A stretch of DNA of 64,000 bases from Paraferrimonas sedimenticola (GCF_002282855.1 NZ_NRIR01000001.1:372001-436000); one strand, 5' to 3'. Positions 9,402 to 19,446 are shown, counted from the first letter of the stretch. The notes: generated by a model from the sequence alone, not told the origin. Made by a program: numbers and translations.

Positions 9402-11587
9402 TGACACAGACTGCGACGATTAACCCAGTGGGCTCATCCAGCTCAGCTGCGACCACGCCCCAGGTTGACCCTAAGTCCTTGCTCAATTTTGGTGGTCGCA
9501 AGCGCCTTAAGCTGATTCGACAGAACGAAATATCTGAGTGCGGACTGGCCTGCATCGCTATGGTGGCCGACTACCATGGCAACGGCATTGGCTTAGCTCA
9601 ACTTAGACAAAAGCTTCCTACAGGACTCAGTGGCGCCAACCTAAAACAATTGATTGAACTGGCTGCGGATATCGGCCTTAGCAGCCGCCCGCTTAAATGC
9701 CCGCTAGACCAACTCGAGCAACTGCAACTACCGGCCATACTGCACTGGGACATGAATCACTTTGTGGTTTTGGCCAAAGTTCGAGGCAGCAAAGCGTCAA
9801 TTTTTGACCCGGCCAACGGCAAACTCGAGTTATCCGTAAATGAGCTAGCATCTCACTTTACCGGAATCGCTCTAGAACTCAGCCCTGCTAAAGATTTTCA
9901 AACCCAAGCCGCCGCGCCAAGTCTGAGTTGGCGTCAACTTTGGAGCCAGCTAGACGGTCTAGGTTTGAGTCTGGCAAAACTCATCGCCTTATCTCTGCTT
10001 TTACAGCTGCTGGCCTTGTTAGGCCCTTACTATATGCAATGGGTGGTCGACCAAGTCCTGATCGCCCAAGATCGTCCCTTACTCATGGTGCTTGCCATCG
10101 GGTTTGGCTTGGTTGCTGCTATCAGTTCACTCGCGCATTGGTTGCGCAGTTATCTGGTGCTTAGAGTCAGCGCCGTGTTCAACCTCAGCTTGGGCCGCAA
10201 CCTGCTGCGTCACATGCTGCGCTTGCCCATGAGTTTTTTCTTTGCTCGTCACACTGGCGACATTCTCAGCCGCTTTCAAAGCCTGCAGCAAGTGCGTGAG
10301 CGACTGACCACAGGTGTCTCAGAAACTCTGGTCGATGGCGTGATGTCGCTGGCGATTCTGGCGTTCATGCTGATGTACTCCATCAAGCTTACCCTGGTGG
10401 TGTTAGCCGCAGTGGCCATTTACAGCTTGCTGAGGGTGTTTAGCTATCGCGCATTACGCCGAGCTCAAGACGCGCAGATCCGCGCCTCAGCCTCAGAGCA
10501 AAGCCATCTGCTGGAGTCGCTAAAGACCATGCAATCGCTCAAGCTATTGGGCCAAGAGCCTCAACGCCACGCCCAATGGCAAAACCGCTACGCCGATGTC
10601 ATTAACGCTGATATACGCCTAGGCAAGCTCAATATCAACTACGCCACCGCTAACAAGTTTCTGTTCGGAATCGAGAATGTGTTGGTGGTTTACTTGGCCG
10701 CACAGCTGGCCATGGGCGGTATGTTCAGCGTGGGCATGCTACTGGCTTTTATGGCTTACAAAACCCAATTGGTCGAGCGAGTCGCGGGGTTAATTGAGCA
10801 ATTGGTGCAATTTAGAATGCTCAAACTGCATCTCGAGCGCATTAGCGATATCGCCTTGGCCGATGAGGAAGCCAACCTAGATGGCTCTGGCTCGGCTGCG
10901 GTAACCCCGAACAAAGCCGTAGAAGTGACACTAGAAAACGTGTGCTTTCGCTACCCAGGCCAGAGTGAGTGGCTGCTAAAGAACATCAACCTCAGGTTAA
11001 AACCTGGCAGCGCTACCGCAATTGCTGGCAGCTCGGGCTCTGGTAAATCAACGCTCATAAAAATCATCCTTGGACTACTGGTACCCAGTGAAGGGCGAGT
11101 ACTGATTGACGGCAAAGACATTCGCGATATCGGCCTTAGAGCTTATCGCCGTCAAATAGCAGCAGTCATGCAAGACGACCAACTGATATCAGGCACCTTG
11201 ATTGACAATATTTGTGCAGGCGAGCCAACGCCTGATATTCAGCGCGCTACGCAGGCTATCGAGCAAGCCAGTTTGACCAGCACCATTGCTCAACTGGGGC
11301 TTGGCCTAAACAGTCTGGTGGGCGAGTTAGGCAATCAGTTGTCTGGCGGTCAGACTCAGCGTTTGTTTATGGCGAGAGCTTTGTACCGACAACCCAAATT
11401 ATTGGTGCTCGATGAAGCGACTAGCCACTTGGATAAAGATAACGAGCAAAGCATTGTTGAGAGTCTTTCGACGCTAAGCATGACACGAGTGTCTGTGGCT
11501 CACAGGCAAAGCACCTTGGATGCAGCAGAACAAGTGTGGCTGCTAAAAGATGGGGGTTTAAAACCTGTACCTGCAGGGCAATGCTGA
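9401..11587 (+). CDS. C39 peptidase-containing ABC transporter (bacteriocin/peptide exporter)
   Basis: A 728-residue CvaB/PCAT-type exporter that removes double-glycine leaders while secreting the peptide. The N-terminal C39 protease has all catalytic parts: QNEISECGLA (Gln41, Cys47), His120 in WDMNHFVVL and Asp136 in FDPANG. A six-helix membrane domain spans about 165-445. The nucleotide-binding domain has Walker A GSSGSGKST, signature LSGGQTQR and Walker B LLVLDEATSHLD. It is coupled to the HlyD-like adaptor. No precursor peptide gene is visible within several kb, so the cargo is unknown and may be encoded elsewhere. No clear terminator follows; the next 700 nt is structured non-coding sequence. 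Confidence 0.94.
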   Translation: MTQTATINPVGSSSSAATTPQVDPKSLLNFGGRKRLKLIRQNEISECGLACIAMVADYHGNGIGLAQLRQKLPTGLSGANLKQLIELAADIGLSSRPLKCPLDQLEQLQLPAILHWDMNHFVVLAKVRGSKASIFDPANGKLELSVNELASHFTGIALELSPAKDFQTQAAAPSLSWRQLWSQLDGLGLSLAKLIALSLLLQLLALLGPYYMQWVVDQVLIAQDRPLLMVLAIGFGLVAAISSLAHWLRSYLVLRVSAVFNLSLGRNLLRHMLRLPMSFFFARHTGDILSRFQSLQQVRERLTTGVSETLVDGVMSLAILAFMLMYSIKLTLVVLAAVAIYSLLRVFSYRALRRAQDAQIRASASEQSHLLESLKTMQSLKLLGQEPQRHAQWQNRYADVINADIRLGKLNINYATANKFLFGIENVLVVYLAAQLAMGGMFSVGMLLAFMAYKTQLVERVAGLIEQLVQFRMLKLHLERISDIALADEEANLDGSGSAAVTPNKAVEVTLENVCFRYPGQSEWLLKNINLRLKPGSATAIAGSSGSGKSTLIKIILGLLVPSEGRVLIDGKDIRDIGLRAYRRQIAAVMQDDQLISGTLIDNICAGEPTPDIQRATQAIEQASLTSTIAQLGLGLNSLVGELGNQLSGGQTQRLFMARALYRQPKLLVLDEATSHLDKDNEQSIVESLSTLSMTRVSVAHRQSTLDAAEQVWLLKDGGLKPVPAGQC

Positions 11588-11736
11588 CGCTACCAAATGA
11601 ACTTTTAACAACTAGGTTTGGCGGTAAAACTGCTCTCACGTCGAGAAAAGCAAAGGAAAGGAAAACAAAGAACACAGAAGTTGAAATAAACCGAGAGACC
11701 GACGCTTCAAGACGAAGCCATTTCGAAAGCCTTTAG

Positions 11737-12152
11737 GGCCGCTAGGGAGAGCGCCTAAGCATTTAACTTAGGACTAGTAGGCAAAGGATTGCCATCGAAA
11801 TTGACAACCAGGGAGGGTTGGTCGGTCTCTGCAGTCGGTCGCAAATGAGACTTAACAATTAAGGAAAAAGAGAGCAATAACAGGAGTCCGGAAAAAGTCA
11901 GAGAACTCGATAGCAATTAGCCCGCTTGCTCCTCTCTTGCGGAATGATTGCAGTCGCTGAATCTAGCCAGAAACAAACGGCCAAGGATGGCCCTACGCCC
12001 AAGGGCTGATGGCGGTTTGTGGGAAGGCGAAAGGATGTCGACGACACTCGTACATGGCCTCCGAATTGTACGAGCTCGTCGAACTGACAGGATGTCAGGC
12101 GCATGGAAGCAAACTGACTTTAACGCAGTATCCGGTCTTCTGTTATTGCTCT
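11737..12152 (+). ncRNA. Candidate GGA-hairpin RNA (Csr/Rsm-sponge-like)
   Basis: This gene-free stretch contains five hairpins presenting GGA in the loop: 11737-11755 (AGGGAG loop, one bulge), 11780-11793 (GGCAA/TTGCC, AGGA), 11805-11820 (CAACC/GGTTG, AGGGAG), 11979-11992 (GGCCA/TGGCC, AGGA) and 12084-12098 (CTGACA/TGTCAG, GGA). The last contains ACAGGATGT, the core of the CsrA SELEX consensus. There is also a 15-bp two-part hairpin at 12038-12082, and a long inverted repeat, 11871-11892 with 12131-12152 (13 nt perfect, then 2 mismatches), followed by TTTT. GGA in hairpin loops is the mark of CsrB/RsmZ sponge RNAs. Exact ends, promoter and strand of transcription are inferred. Confidence 0.55.
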
Positions 12153-12314
12153 TTTACTATCTTTATTGTTGATGCTGCTACTTCGGTATTCGGCCCAAAA
12201 TCCGCTTGAACAATTTTTTTTGTAGTGCAACCTCCCAACTAATTTGTGGCTGCTACACTTAGCCAATACCGCTCTAAGAAGCGGAATATCAACGCAATTT
12301 TGGGAATACAAACA

Positions 12315-13697
12315 ATGTCAGCGCTGACCTGCTTCAAAGCCTACGATATTCGTGGCCGCCTAGGCGACCAACTCAACGAAGACATCGCCTATCGCATAGG
12401 GCGAGCCTATGGCGAGTTTTTATCCCCAAAAACCGTGGTGGTTGGCTCCGATGCTCGCGAAACCTCCGAGCCACTTAAACTGGCACTGGCGTTCGGTTTA
12501 CAAGATGCCGGTGTGGACGTTATCGATATCGGCCAAGTGGGTACAGAAGAAATCTATTTCGCCACCGCTCACTTAAAAGTCGACGGCGGCATTGAGGTCA
12601 CAGCGTCGCACAACCCCATCGATTACAATGGCATGAAGTTAGTGCGCGAGGGCAGTCGCCCCATCTCTGGCGATACCGGCTTGTTTGATATTCAACGATT
12701 GGCTGAGCGCAATGCCTTTCCACCTGTCGATATCAACAATCGCGGCCAGTATCGCAAACAAGATGTGCTCGCGAGCTATGTCGAGCATTTACTGGGGTAC
12801 ATCGACCTGTCACAACTGTCGCCAATGAAACTGGTGGTCAATAGTGGTAATGGCGTTGCCGGTCATGTCATCGACGCCATCGAGAAAGTATTTATCGAGA
12901 AAGAAGTCCCCGTTCGCTTCGTTAAACTGCACCACCAACCAGACGCTAGCTTTCCCAATGGTATTCCCAACCCCTTGCTACCAGAAAATCGCGGTGACAC
13001 TCGCCAAGCCGTGATAAATCATCAAGCGCAACTTGGCATCGCTTGGGATGGCGATTTTGACCGCTGTTTTTTGTTTGACGAGCAGGGACAGTTTATCGAA
13101 GGTTATTACATTGTCGGCCTGCTCGCCGAAGCTTTCTTGCAATCTCAGCCTGGTGCCAAAATCATCCACGACCCGCGACTAACTTGGAACACCCAAGCCA
13201 TAGTTGCAGACAACGGAGGAAAAGCGGTGATGAGTAAAACCGGCCATGCTTTTATTAAAGAGCGAATGCGCAGCGAAGATGCGATTTACGGTGGAGAGAT
13301 GAGCGCCCACCATTACTTTCGCGACTTCTATTACTGCGACTCCGGTATGATCCCTTGGCTATTGGTTATCGCCTTGATGTCCGCCAAAAAGCAGAGTTTG
13401 TCTGAGTTAGTTAGTGAACGAATGAAAGCCTTCCCAAGCTCTGGGGAGATCAATCGTAAACTCAAAGATCCAGATACTGCCATTGCGCGAATCAAGGCCA
13501 AGTACCAAGATATCGCTGAGTCGGTCGACCGCACCGATGGCCTGTCTATGAGTTTTAATGAGGCCGCGGGACGCTGGCGCTTTAATTTGCGGCAAAGTAA
13601 TACCGAGCCTGTGGTGCGATTGAATGTTGAGTCTGAGGGGAACCAAAAGCTGATGCAGCAAAAGACCCAAGAACTACTAGACCTTATCGCTGACTGA
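12315..13697 (+). CDS. manB: Phosphomannomutase/phosphoglucomutase
   Basis: An alpha-D-phosphohexomutase of 460 residues that makes mannose 1-phosphate (or glucose 1-phosphate) for sugar nucleotides. The four family loops are present: phosphoserine loop [14 protein letters not shown], metal loop WDGDFDRC, sugar loop [10 protein letters not shown] and phosphate loop [12 protein letters not shown]. The frame is open upstream from a GTG at 12246, but [14 protein letters not shown] at the ATG 12315 is the CpsG/ManB N terminus. The gene is placed with wzi and the capsule export genes, which suggests mannose- or fucose-type precursors for the capsule. Specificity between mannose and glucose cannot be read from sequence alone. 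Confidence 0.92.
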   Translation: MSALTCFKAYDIRGRLGDQLNEDIAYRIGRAYGEFLSPKTVVVGSDARETSEPLKLALAFGLQDAGVDVIDIGQVGTEEIYFATAHLKVDGGIEVTASHNPIDYNGMKLVREGSRPISGDTGLFDIQRLAERNAFPPVDINNRGQYRKQDVLASYVEHLLGYIDLSQLSPMKLVVNSGNGVAGHVIDAIEKVFIEKEVPVRFVKLHHQPDASFPNGIPNPLLPENRGDTRQAVINHQAQLGIAWDGDFDRCFLFDEQGQFIEGYYIVGLLAEAFLQSQPGAKIIHDPRLTWNTQAIVADNGGKAVMSKTGHAFIKERMRSEDAIYGGEMSAHHYFRDFYYCDSGMIPWLLVIALMSAKKQSLSELVSERMKAFPSSGEINRKLKDPDTAIARIKAKYQDIAESVDRTDGLSMSFNEAAGRWRFNLRQSNTEPVVRLNVESEGNQKLMQQKTQELLDLIAD

Positions 13698-13858
13698 CCA
13701 CTGCCAGTGGTTTCGAAAGCGATTTTTAATACAACACAGATTCTCAGTTTTCATTAAAGCACATCATCATGGGTAGCTTTAGACCTACTCGCACTCGAGC
13801 GCATCTGATAAACTTTCCTTCCAAAATTTCAACTCAACTTGTTAACAAGGACGCTTGA

Positions 13859-15358
13859 GTGAATTTATCGAATAAACTTCGAGTCAGTGCCATCGCGATT
13901 GCTTGCTCATTGGCTGGTGCCAATGCAATCGCTGCCCCCTGGGTCGACACCAGCGACCAATTTCTCAGAGCTGATATCCAACGCTTAGCTGATGCAGGCG
14001 TGATTACAGTGCCGATTAACACCTTTCCACTGATGTGGTCTGGCATTGGGCAGGACTTGGAGCAAGCTGACCACCGCGCCTTGTCGCCTGAGGTGCTCGA
14101 TGCGTTTAGCCGAGTTAATTTCTATTACAACCTGAATCGCAAGCCAGATGGTGTGGGTCAAATTAAGGCTCAAGCCACCAGTAACGATAAGCGTTTTACT
14201 GATTTTGGGCAGGCCCATCGCACACCGGCAAATTTGCAGGTGAGCTACAGCGGAATGGTGGACAGAGTGGCGTACAAAATCGCCGCCAGCGCCCACTACA
14301 ACCCCAAAGATGGTGAGCACTACCGTCTGGACGATTCCTACGTGGCTATTGCCCTAGGCAACTGGATTATCACTGGCGGTGCGCAAGAGCGATGGTGGGG
14401 CCCGGGTTTCGATCACGCTTTGCACGTGAGTAACAATGCTCGCCCTATGCCAGCTATCAGTATATCTCGCAATAACCCTCAAGCTTTTGAAACTCCATGG
14501 TTGTCTTGGATTGGACCGTGGAATGTCACCGCTAGCATTAGCCAGATGGAAAAAGAGCGAGCCATTCCAAATCCATATTTAGTCCAGGCGCGGGTTAACT
14601 TTCGTCCTATACGGCAGTTGGAGTTTGGTCTTAGTCTGTCTAACCAACTCTGCGGTGAAGGGCAAAACTGCGAGTGGCGCAACCTTTGGGACATGATTAC
14701 TGGTGGCACCGAGTGTGCCGATGGTAGTACCGATTGTGATCCCAGTAAAAACACCCACATAGGCAACAAACTTGCTGGGGTAGATTTGCGTTACAACGAC
14801 ACTTGGTTTAGTCAGCCAATCGGTATTTACTACGAACAAACCTGTGAAGACAGTGCAGGCCCCTACCCTTGGGATATTGCCGACTGCTCAAGGTTGTTTG
14901 GCGCAGATACTTGGATTCACAAACAGCAGGCTCAATTTAAGCTTTACGCCGAGTACTCAGACACCATGGTCGCCTGCGGCCCAGATCCAAATGCGTTTAA
15001 CTGCATGTACGAGCACAGCGATTACAAAAGTGGCTATCGTTACCATGGTCGAGTCATTGGGAGCACCTACGAATCCGACGCCAGAAGTGCCATGTTTGGT
15101 GTACAAACCCAATGGCAGCAATACGGTCTCGATACTAAACTACGCTGGATCCAACTCAACAAAGACGGTAAGCACGCTCGTCCAGACTACACTGCAATTA
15201 GAGACAAAGAAGTGGTCGTCATGCTGAGCAACAGTTTGCGCACCCCGACTCCGTTCGGCTTATTGAATATTGGGGCCGATATCTACAACTCGAGAAAAGT
15301 CGAGCAAGGTGACAAGCTAAACGCAACGGTATACGCGAGCTTAGATTATCGATTTTAA
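13859..15358 (+). CDS. wzi: Capsule assembly protein, Wzi family
   Basis: A 499-residue outer membrane beta-barrel that, in the Wzi family, attaches capsular polysaccharide to the cell surface. The signal peptide runs MNLSNKLRVSAIAIACSLAGANAIA and is cleaved before APWVDTSD. An N-terminal helical SLH-like segment (FLRADIQRLADAGVI) is followed by barrel strands with the family motif GGAQERWWGPGFDHAL (about residues 174-189), ending in YASLDYRF with a terminal aromatic. Several cysteines occur in periplasmic loops. Start is a GTG preceded by AAGGA. It is convergent with ugd across a shared bidirectional terminator. Confidence 0.9.
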   Translation: MNLSNKLRVSAIAIACSLAGANAIAAPWVDTSDQFLRADIQRLADAGVITVPINTFPLMWSGIGQDLEQADHRALSPEVLDAFSRVNFYYNLNRKPDGVGQIKAQATSNDKRFTDFGQAHRTPANLQVSYSGMVDRVAYKIAASAHYNPKDGEHYRLDDSYVAIALGNWIITGGAQERWWGPGFDHALHVSNNARPMPAISISRNNPQAFETPWLSWIGPWNVTASISQMEKERAIPNPYLVQARVNFRPIRQLEFGLSLSNQLCGEGQNCEWRNLWDMITGGTECADGSTDCDPSKNTHIGNKLAGVDLRYNDTWFSQPIGIYYEQTCEDSAGPYPWDIADCSRLFGADTWIHKQQAQFKLYAEYSDTMVACGPDPNAFNCMYEHSDYKSGYRYHGRVIGSTYESDARSAMFGVQTQWQQYGLDTKLRWIQLNKDGKHARPDYTAIRDKEVVVMLSNSLRTPTPFGLLNIGADIYNSRKVEQGDKLNATVYASLDYRF

Positions 15359-15370
15359 TACCCGCGCAAC

Positions 15371-15400
15371 AAAAAAGACTGCCAATCGGCAGTCTTTTTT
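15371..15400. terminator. Bidirectional terminator between wzi and ugd
   Basis: A stem of GACTGCC/GGCAGTC with a four-base loop is flanked by A6 and T6, so it works on both strands for the two convergent genes. Confidence 0.93.
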
Positions 15401-15414
15401 ATTCTTTGCAAAAG

Positions 15415-16584
15415 CTAACTATCACTACCAAACAAGTCTCTGGTGTACACCTTGTCGGCAACGTCCCGAATCTCGGCCGTCAGTCTATTGGCAACGATAA
15501 CATCCGCTACAGACTTGAACTCCTCCAAATCAGAAATCACGCGAGAGTGAAAGAACTCAGACTCTCGCAGTACTGGTTCGTACACCACCACCTCGATGCC
15601 TTTAGCTTTGATGCGCTTCATAATCCCCTGAATCGAAGAGCTGCGAAAGTTATCAGAGCCAGCTTTCATAATCAGGCGATGGATGCCCACGACTTTGGGG
15701 TTTCGCTTTAGAATACTCTCAGCCACAAAGTCCTTACGAGTGCGATTTGCATCAACAATTGCTCGAATCAAGTTATTGGGCACATTCTCATAGTTGGCCA
15801 GCATCTGCTTGGTGTCTTTTGGCAAACAATAGCCACCATAACCAAACGACGGGTTGTTGTAGTGCGAACCAATACGTGGGTCCAGGCCTACACCCTCGAT
15901 GATTTGGCGACTGTCCAAGCCGTGTGTTTCGGCGTAGCTATCCAGCTCGTTGAAATAAGCCACTCGCATCGCCAAATAGGTGTTGGCAAACAGTTTGATC
16001 GCTTCCGCCTCGGTGCTATCAGTAAATAACACGTGAATATCTTGCTTCTCAGCACCATCGACTAATAGCCGAGCAAAAACTTCTGCGCGTTCACTTCTCT
16101 CACCAACGACGATTCGCGATGGGTGCAAGTTGTCTCTCAAGGCCATGCCTTCGCGAAGAAACTCAGGCGAAAAAAGAATATTGTCCACACCAAACTTCTC
16201 ACGCACGCTTGCGGTATAGCCAACGGGCACAGTGGACTTGATTACCATGGTTGCTTTTGTATTGTGTTCGAGTACGTCGGCAATAACCGCTTCTACTGAA
16301 CTGGTATTGAAATAGTTGGTGACAGGATCATAGTCTGTCGGGGTCGCAATAACTACATAGTCTGCATCTGCATAGGCTTTAGCTTTATCTGTGGTAGCAA
16401 CAAGATCTAAATCGCGATTGGCCAGATAGTCTTCAATCTCTACATCGACAATGGGAGATTTTTTATCGTTGATAAGGTTCACTTTTTCAGCAAGGATATC
16501 TACCGCAACTACAGTGTTATGCTGCGCTAACAGAACTGCATTTGACAGTCCCACATACCCTGTACCGGCAATCGCAATTTTCAT
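15415..16584 (-). CDS. ugd: UDP-glucose 6-dehydrogenase
   Basis: Oxidises UDP-glucose to UDP-glucuronic acid, a precursor of acidic capsule and lipid sugars. The 389 residues carry the Rossmann motif GTGYVG at the N terminus, the ATPTDYD loop, STVPVG, the SPEFLREG segment and the catalytic cysteine in GGYCLPKDT (about residue 259). It lies downstream of wzc on the same strand, but a good terminator sits between them, so it may be read through under RfaH control or have its own promoter. Related nucleotide sugar dehydrogenases cannot be excluded, but this short form is typically UDP-glucose specific. Confidence 0.93.
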   Translation of the reverse strand: MKIAIAGTGYVGLSNAVLLAQHNTVVAVDILAEKVNLINDKKSPIVDVEIEDYLANRDLDLVATTDKAKAYADADYVVIATPTDYDPVTNYFNTSSVEAVIADVLEHNTKATMVIKSTVPVGYTASVREKFGVDNILFSPEFLREGMALRDNLHPSRIVVGERSERAEVFARLLVDGAEKQDIHVLFTDSTEAEAIKLFANTYLAMRVAYFNELDSYAETHGLDSRQIIEGVGLDPRIGSHYNNPSFGYGGYCLPKDTKQMLANYENVPNNLIRAIVDANRTRKDFVAESILKRNPKVVGIHRLIMKAGSDNFRSSSIQGIMKRIKAKGIEVVVYEPVLRESEFFHSRVISDLEEFKSVADVIVANRLTAEIRDVADKVYTRDLFGSDS

Positions 16585-16673
16585 TTTCTAAACGGTCCTT
16601 ATAAATTGTCGATTCTTTCGTTTCTTCTGCAGCGGATTATGATCGCTCAATCCACTTCTGGCAACCGCAAAGC

Positions 16674-16698
16674 AAAAAGGCTGCATTACTGCAGCCTT
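16674..16698 (-). terminator. Intrinsic terminator of wzc
   Basis: Stem AAGGCTGCA/TGCAGCCTT (16677-16685 with 16690-16698) is followed on the minus strand by T5. It lies 24 nt past the wzc stop and before ugd. Confidence 0.88.
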
Positions 16699-16721
16699 AA
16701 TCTTTTCAAGCGCTTGCTCAG

Positions 16722-18926
16722 TTAAGCCGACTTGTTCTTGTACTCATAGCTGTAATAGCCGTACTCATAGCCATAACCGCCGGCTTTCTTCTCAACACCG
16801 TTGAAAATCACGCCTTTAATATCGACGCCATTTTGCTCAAAGCGACGCTGCGCCACTTCAACCTGCTTCAATGGGTTAATACCAAAACGAGTCACCATCA
16901 AGTTGGTGCCGCACAGATGGCCGACAATATTGGCATCGGTCACCGCCAAAATCGGTGGCGTATCGACAATCACCATGTCGTATTCTTTATTCGCACGCTC
17001 AATGAACTCAGCAAAGCTCGGGTGCATTAGCAGCTCAGACGGGTTTGGTGGAATGCGTCCACGCGGCATAAAGTGCAAACCTTCGACTTCCGTCTCTTTA
17101 ATCGCATCTTCATAGCTCACATCGCCCACAAGCATATCTGACAGCCCGTCGTCCCAGTTCATATTGAACAGGCGCTGCATGTAGCCTTTGCGCATATCCG
17201 CATCGATTACCAACACTTTTTGACCGCTTTGGGCGATAGTGGTGGCCAGGTTAGCACTGATAAAGGACTTACCAATCTCAGGGCTTGGGCCTGAAATCAT
17301 GATCACCTTGTTCTTAGCTTCTAGCATGGCGAAGTGCAGGCTGGTGCGCAGCGAGCGAATCGCTTCAATGGCCAAGTCCGTTGGGTCGTAGTGCGCTAAC
17401 AACAGAGATTGCTTGTGTTTCTTACGCTTTTTGTTGCTCTCAAAGCGCTTAAAGAAAGTCTCGGAGAAAGGTACGCTGGCGTATACGTTAATGCCAATTT
17501 CTTCAAACTCTTCTGGGTTCTCCACACCGCGATTCATCGCCGCGCGAACCAATACAAAGGCCACTGACAGCATGCCGCCAAGCAAGGTACCTAGAACCGC
17601 AATCAGCGCTTTCTTCGGCTTAACCGGATGCTCAGAAATTTCAGCGTAATCGATGACACGCACGTTACCCACGGTACCGGCTTTAGCCACGTTAAGCTCT
17701 TGTACCTTGTTCAGCAGCGCCAAGTAAATTTGCTGGTTCACTTCAACGTCACGAGCAAGGCGAAGAACTTCCTGCTGAGTTTCAGGCAACTCAGTCACTT
17801 GCTCTTGCAGGCGCTCGCGCTCGTCAAACAACTCTTGTTGCTTGCGCTTAAAGGCCACGTAGTTCGGGTGTTCAGGAGTAAATCGACGAGCGATATCCGC
17901 TTCTGAGAAGGCCAATTCTGAAATACGCGATTCTAGGTTGACCAGTTGCTCGAGCACCGACTGTGTCTCTAGCGACAAATCCACCGACTTGTTTGCCAAG
18001 CGGTAATCGTTTAGACGCTCTTCCGACTCGGTCAGTTCAATCTTTAGGGTCGGTAGCTGGTCTTTTAAGAACTCTAAGCTCTTTTCAGCTTCTGCAGACA
18101 TACGACGCACGTTTTGCAGTACGTAGTAGTTGGCAATCGCATCTAGGGTTTTAACGGTCAACTGACGATCGGCACCGTCCAGTGACAGAGCTAGAATCCC
18201 AGACTGCTTGCCTTTTTCACTCACGGCCAAAATGCCTTGCAAGTCGCGAATCGCTTTTACACGGCTCTTTTTGGTCAGTACAAACTGAGTATTTGGCTGC
18301 GCAACTAGGTCAGTGACCAGTACACGCACATCGCCCAAAGCCGACTCGGCTAGCTGGTTAAGCTCACCCTTGATGATAACTTTGTCACCGTGGGCGACCT
18401 GATACTTGTTGCCGCTTAAGTAGGTCAGAATTAGCGGCTCTTTACCCAAGTCGCGCTCTACGGCCAGTTGCGAGACATTAATGCGCTCGCCACCCCAACC
18501 ATAACCTTCCAGCATGGCATCCGCCGGCTCAGCACCACCGTGGCGACGAGCTAAAAAGTTGCCAATCAGCGGAAAGCGCTTAGGCTCAGCGATAATATCC
18601 AGCTTAAGCTCATCAACGGCATTGCCAATTACCTGACGAGACTTCAGCAATTCGATTTCGGTGACGGCAGCACCATCGGTGGCAAACATCTCACCGAGAT
18701 CCGCCAGACCTGGTAGGCCACCCTTTTTCTCTTCAATTTGAATCAGAGCGTCGGCTTTGTAGATAGGAGTCGCTAGCATGGCGTAAGCCACGGCTAACAG
18801 GGCAAACACAAAGGTGGTCGCCATAATAATCCACTTGCCATTAAGCAAGATGGCCAGCAGTTTTCCTAGATCTATCTCGTCGTTATCAAGGCTACGAGAA
18901 GATTTATCATTGGTATTCGAGGTCAT
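16722..18926 (-). CDS. wzc: Polysaccharide co-polymerase and tyrosine autokinase, Wzc type
   Basis: An inner membrane protein that controls polymerisation and export of capsule through cycles of tyrosine phosphorylation. Parts in order: a Wzz domain with a first membrane segment near residues 30-50, a long periplasmic coiled-coil region, a second membrane segment near 425-445, and a cytoplasmic BY-kinase domain with Walker A GPSPEIGKS, Walker A' VLVIDADMRKG and Walker B VIVDTPPIL. The C terminus carries a cluster of seven tyrosines (GYGYEYGYYSYEYK), the autophosphorylation tail. Start at 18926 gives 734 residues; an ATG at 18962 would add 12. It follows wza and wzb as in E. coli. Confidence 0.95.
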   Translation of the reverse strand: MTSNTNDKSSRSLDNDEIDLGKLLAILLNGKWIIMATTFVFALLAVAYAMLATPIYKADALIQIEEKKGGLPGLADLGEMFATDGAAVTEIELLKSRQVIGNAVDELKLDIIAEPKRFPLIGNFLARRHGGAEPADAMLEGYGWGGERINVSQLAVERDLGKEPLILTYLSGNKYQVAHGDKVIIKGELNQLAESALGDVRVLVTDLVAQPNTQFVLTKKSRVKAIRDLQGILAVSEKGKQSGILALSLDGADRQLTVKTLDAIANYYVLQNVRRMSAEAEKSLEFLKDQLPTLKIELTESEERLNDYRLANKSVDLSLETQSVLEQLVNLESRISELAFSEADIARRFTPEHPNYVAFKRKQQELFDERERLQEQVTELPETQQEVLRLARDVEVNQQIYLALLNKVQELNVAKAGTVGNVRVIDYAEISEHPVKPKKALIAVLGTLLGGMLSVAFVLVRAAMNRGVENPEEFEEIGINVYASVPFSETFFKRFESNKKRKKHKQSLLLAHYDPTDLAIEAIRSLRTSLHFAMLEAKNKVIMISGPSPEIGKSFISANLATTIAQSGQKVLVIDADMRKGYMQRLFNMNWDDGLSDMLVGDVSYEDAIKETEVEGLHFMPRGRIPPNPSELLMHPSFAEFIERANKEYDMVIVDTPPILAVTDANIVGHLCGTNLMVTRFGINPLKQVEVAQRRFEQNGVDIKGVIFNGVEKKAGGYGYEYGYYSYEYKNKSA

Positions 18927-19002
18927 GGTCACTCTTTCATTGGGTTGCCGACATTTCGACATCTAACGTGAAGCTCAAGCGAACTTGAGCCCATGAATTA
19001 AC

Positions 19003-19446
19003 TTATAATTTTTGCGCCCAAGCACGGCAATGGCGCTCGATTTCGTCATAGGCAAACTGAAATGCTTCGTCGCTTTTTTGATACGGATCGGGCACTTCGG
19101 CATCGCTATCCCATTTTCCCAACAGCATGCACTTGCCGCTGGCTTGAGGATACTTCTGATTCACCACATTCAGATGACCATTCTCCATCACCAGAATCAG
19201 GTCGGCTTTGCGTACTAGCTCTGAACTCAGTTGTTGAGCTGAGTGCTCGGTATTGGCTTGTGGCTCACGCTCTTCCAATAAAGCCAAGGCGTTAGGCTCT
19301 ATGCCTTTACCAGTTAACCCGGACTTAGCGTTAGCAATACCCGCACTAATCACTTGCTTGTTAGGCAAGTACAACTGCAGCAATTTTTCAGCCGTGGGGC
19401 TTCGACAAATGTTGCCGACGCACACCACCAAGATGGTATTGAACAT
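19003..19446 (-). CDS. wzb: Low-molecular-weight protein-tyrosine phosphatase, Wzb type
   Basis: Dephosphorylates the tyrosine tail of Wzc, allowing capsule export cycling. The 147-residue protein has the phosphatase P-loop CVGNICRS near residue 9 and the catalytic acid in VPDPYQKS near residue 119. It lies 26 nt downstream of wza and upstream of wzc, the standard wza-wzb-wzc order. Confidence 0.96.
   Translation of the reverse strand: MFNTILVVCVGNICRSPTAEKLLQLYLPNKQVISAGIANAKSGLTGKGIEPNALALLEEREPQANTEHSAQQLSSELVRKADLILVMENGHLNVVNQKYPQASGKCMLLGKWDSDAEVPDPYQKSDEAFQFAYDEIERHCRAWAQKL

Noticed and set aside
11536-11736. 66-codon plus-strand frame as an exporter cargo peptide
   Set aside because: It starts inside the ABC gene in another frame, is very basic and has no double-glycine leader.
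12009-12209. 66-codon plus-strand frame before manB
   Set aside because: It runs through the GGA-hairpin region, has no supporting ribosome-binding site, and its composition is not protein-like.
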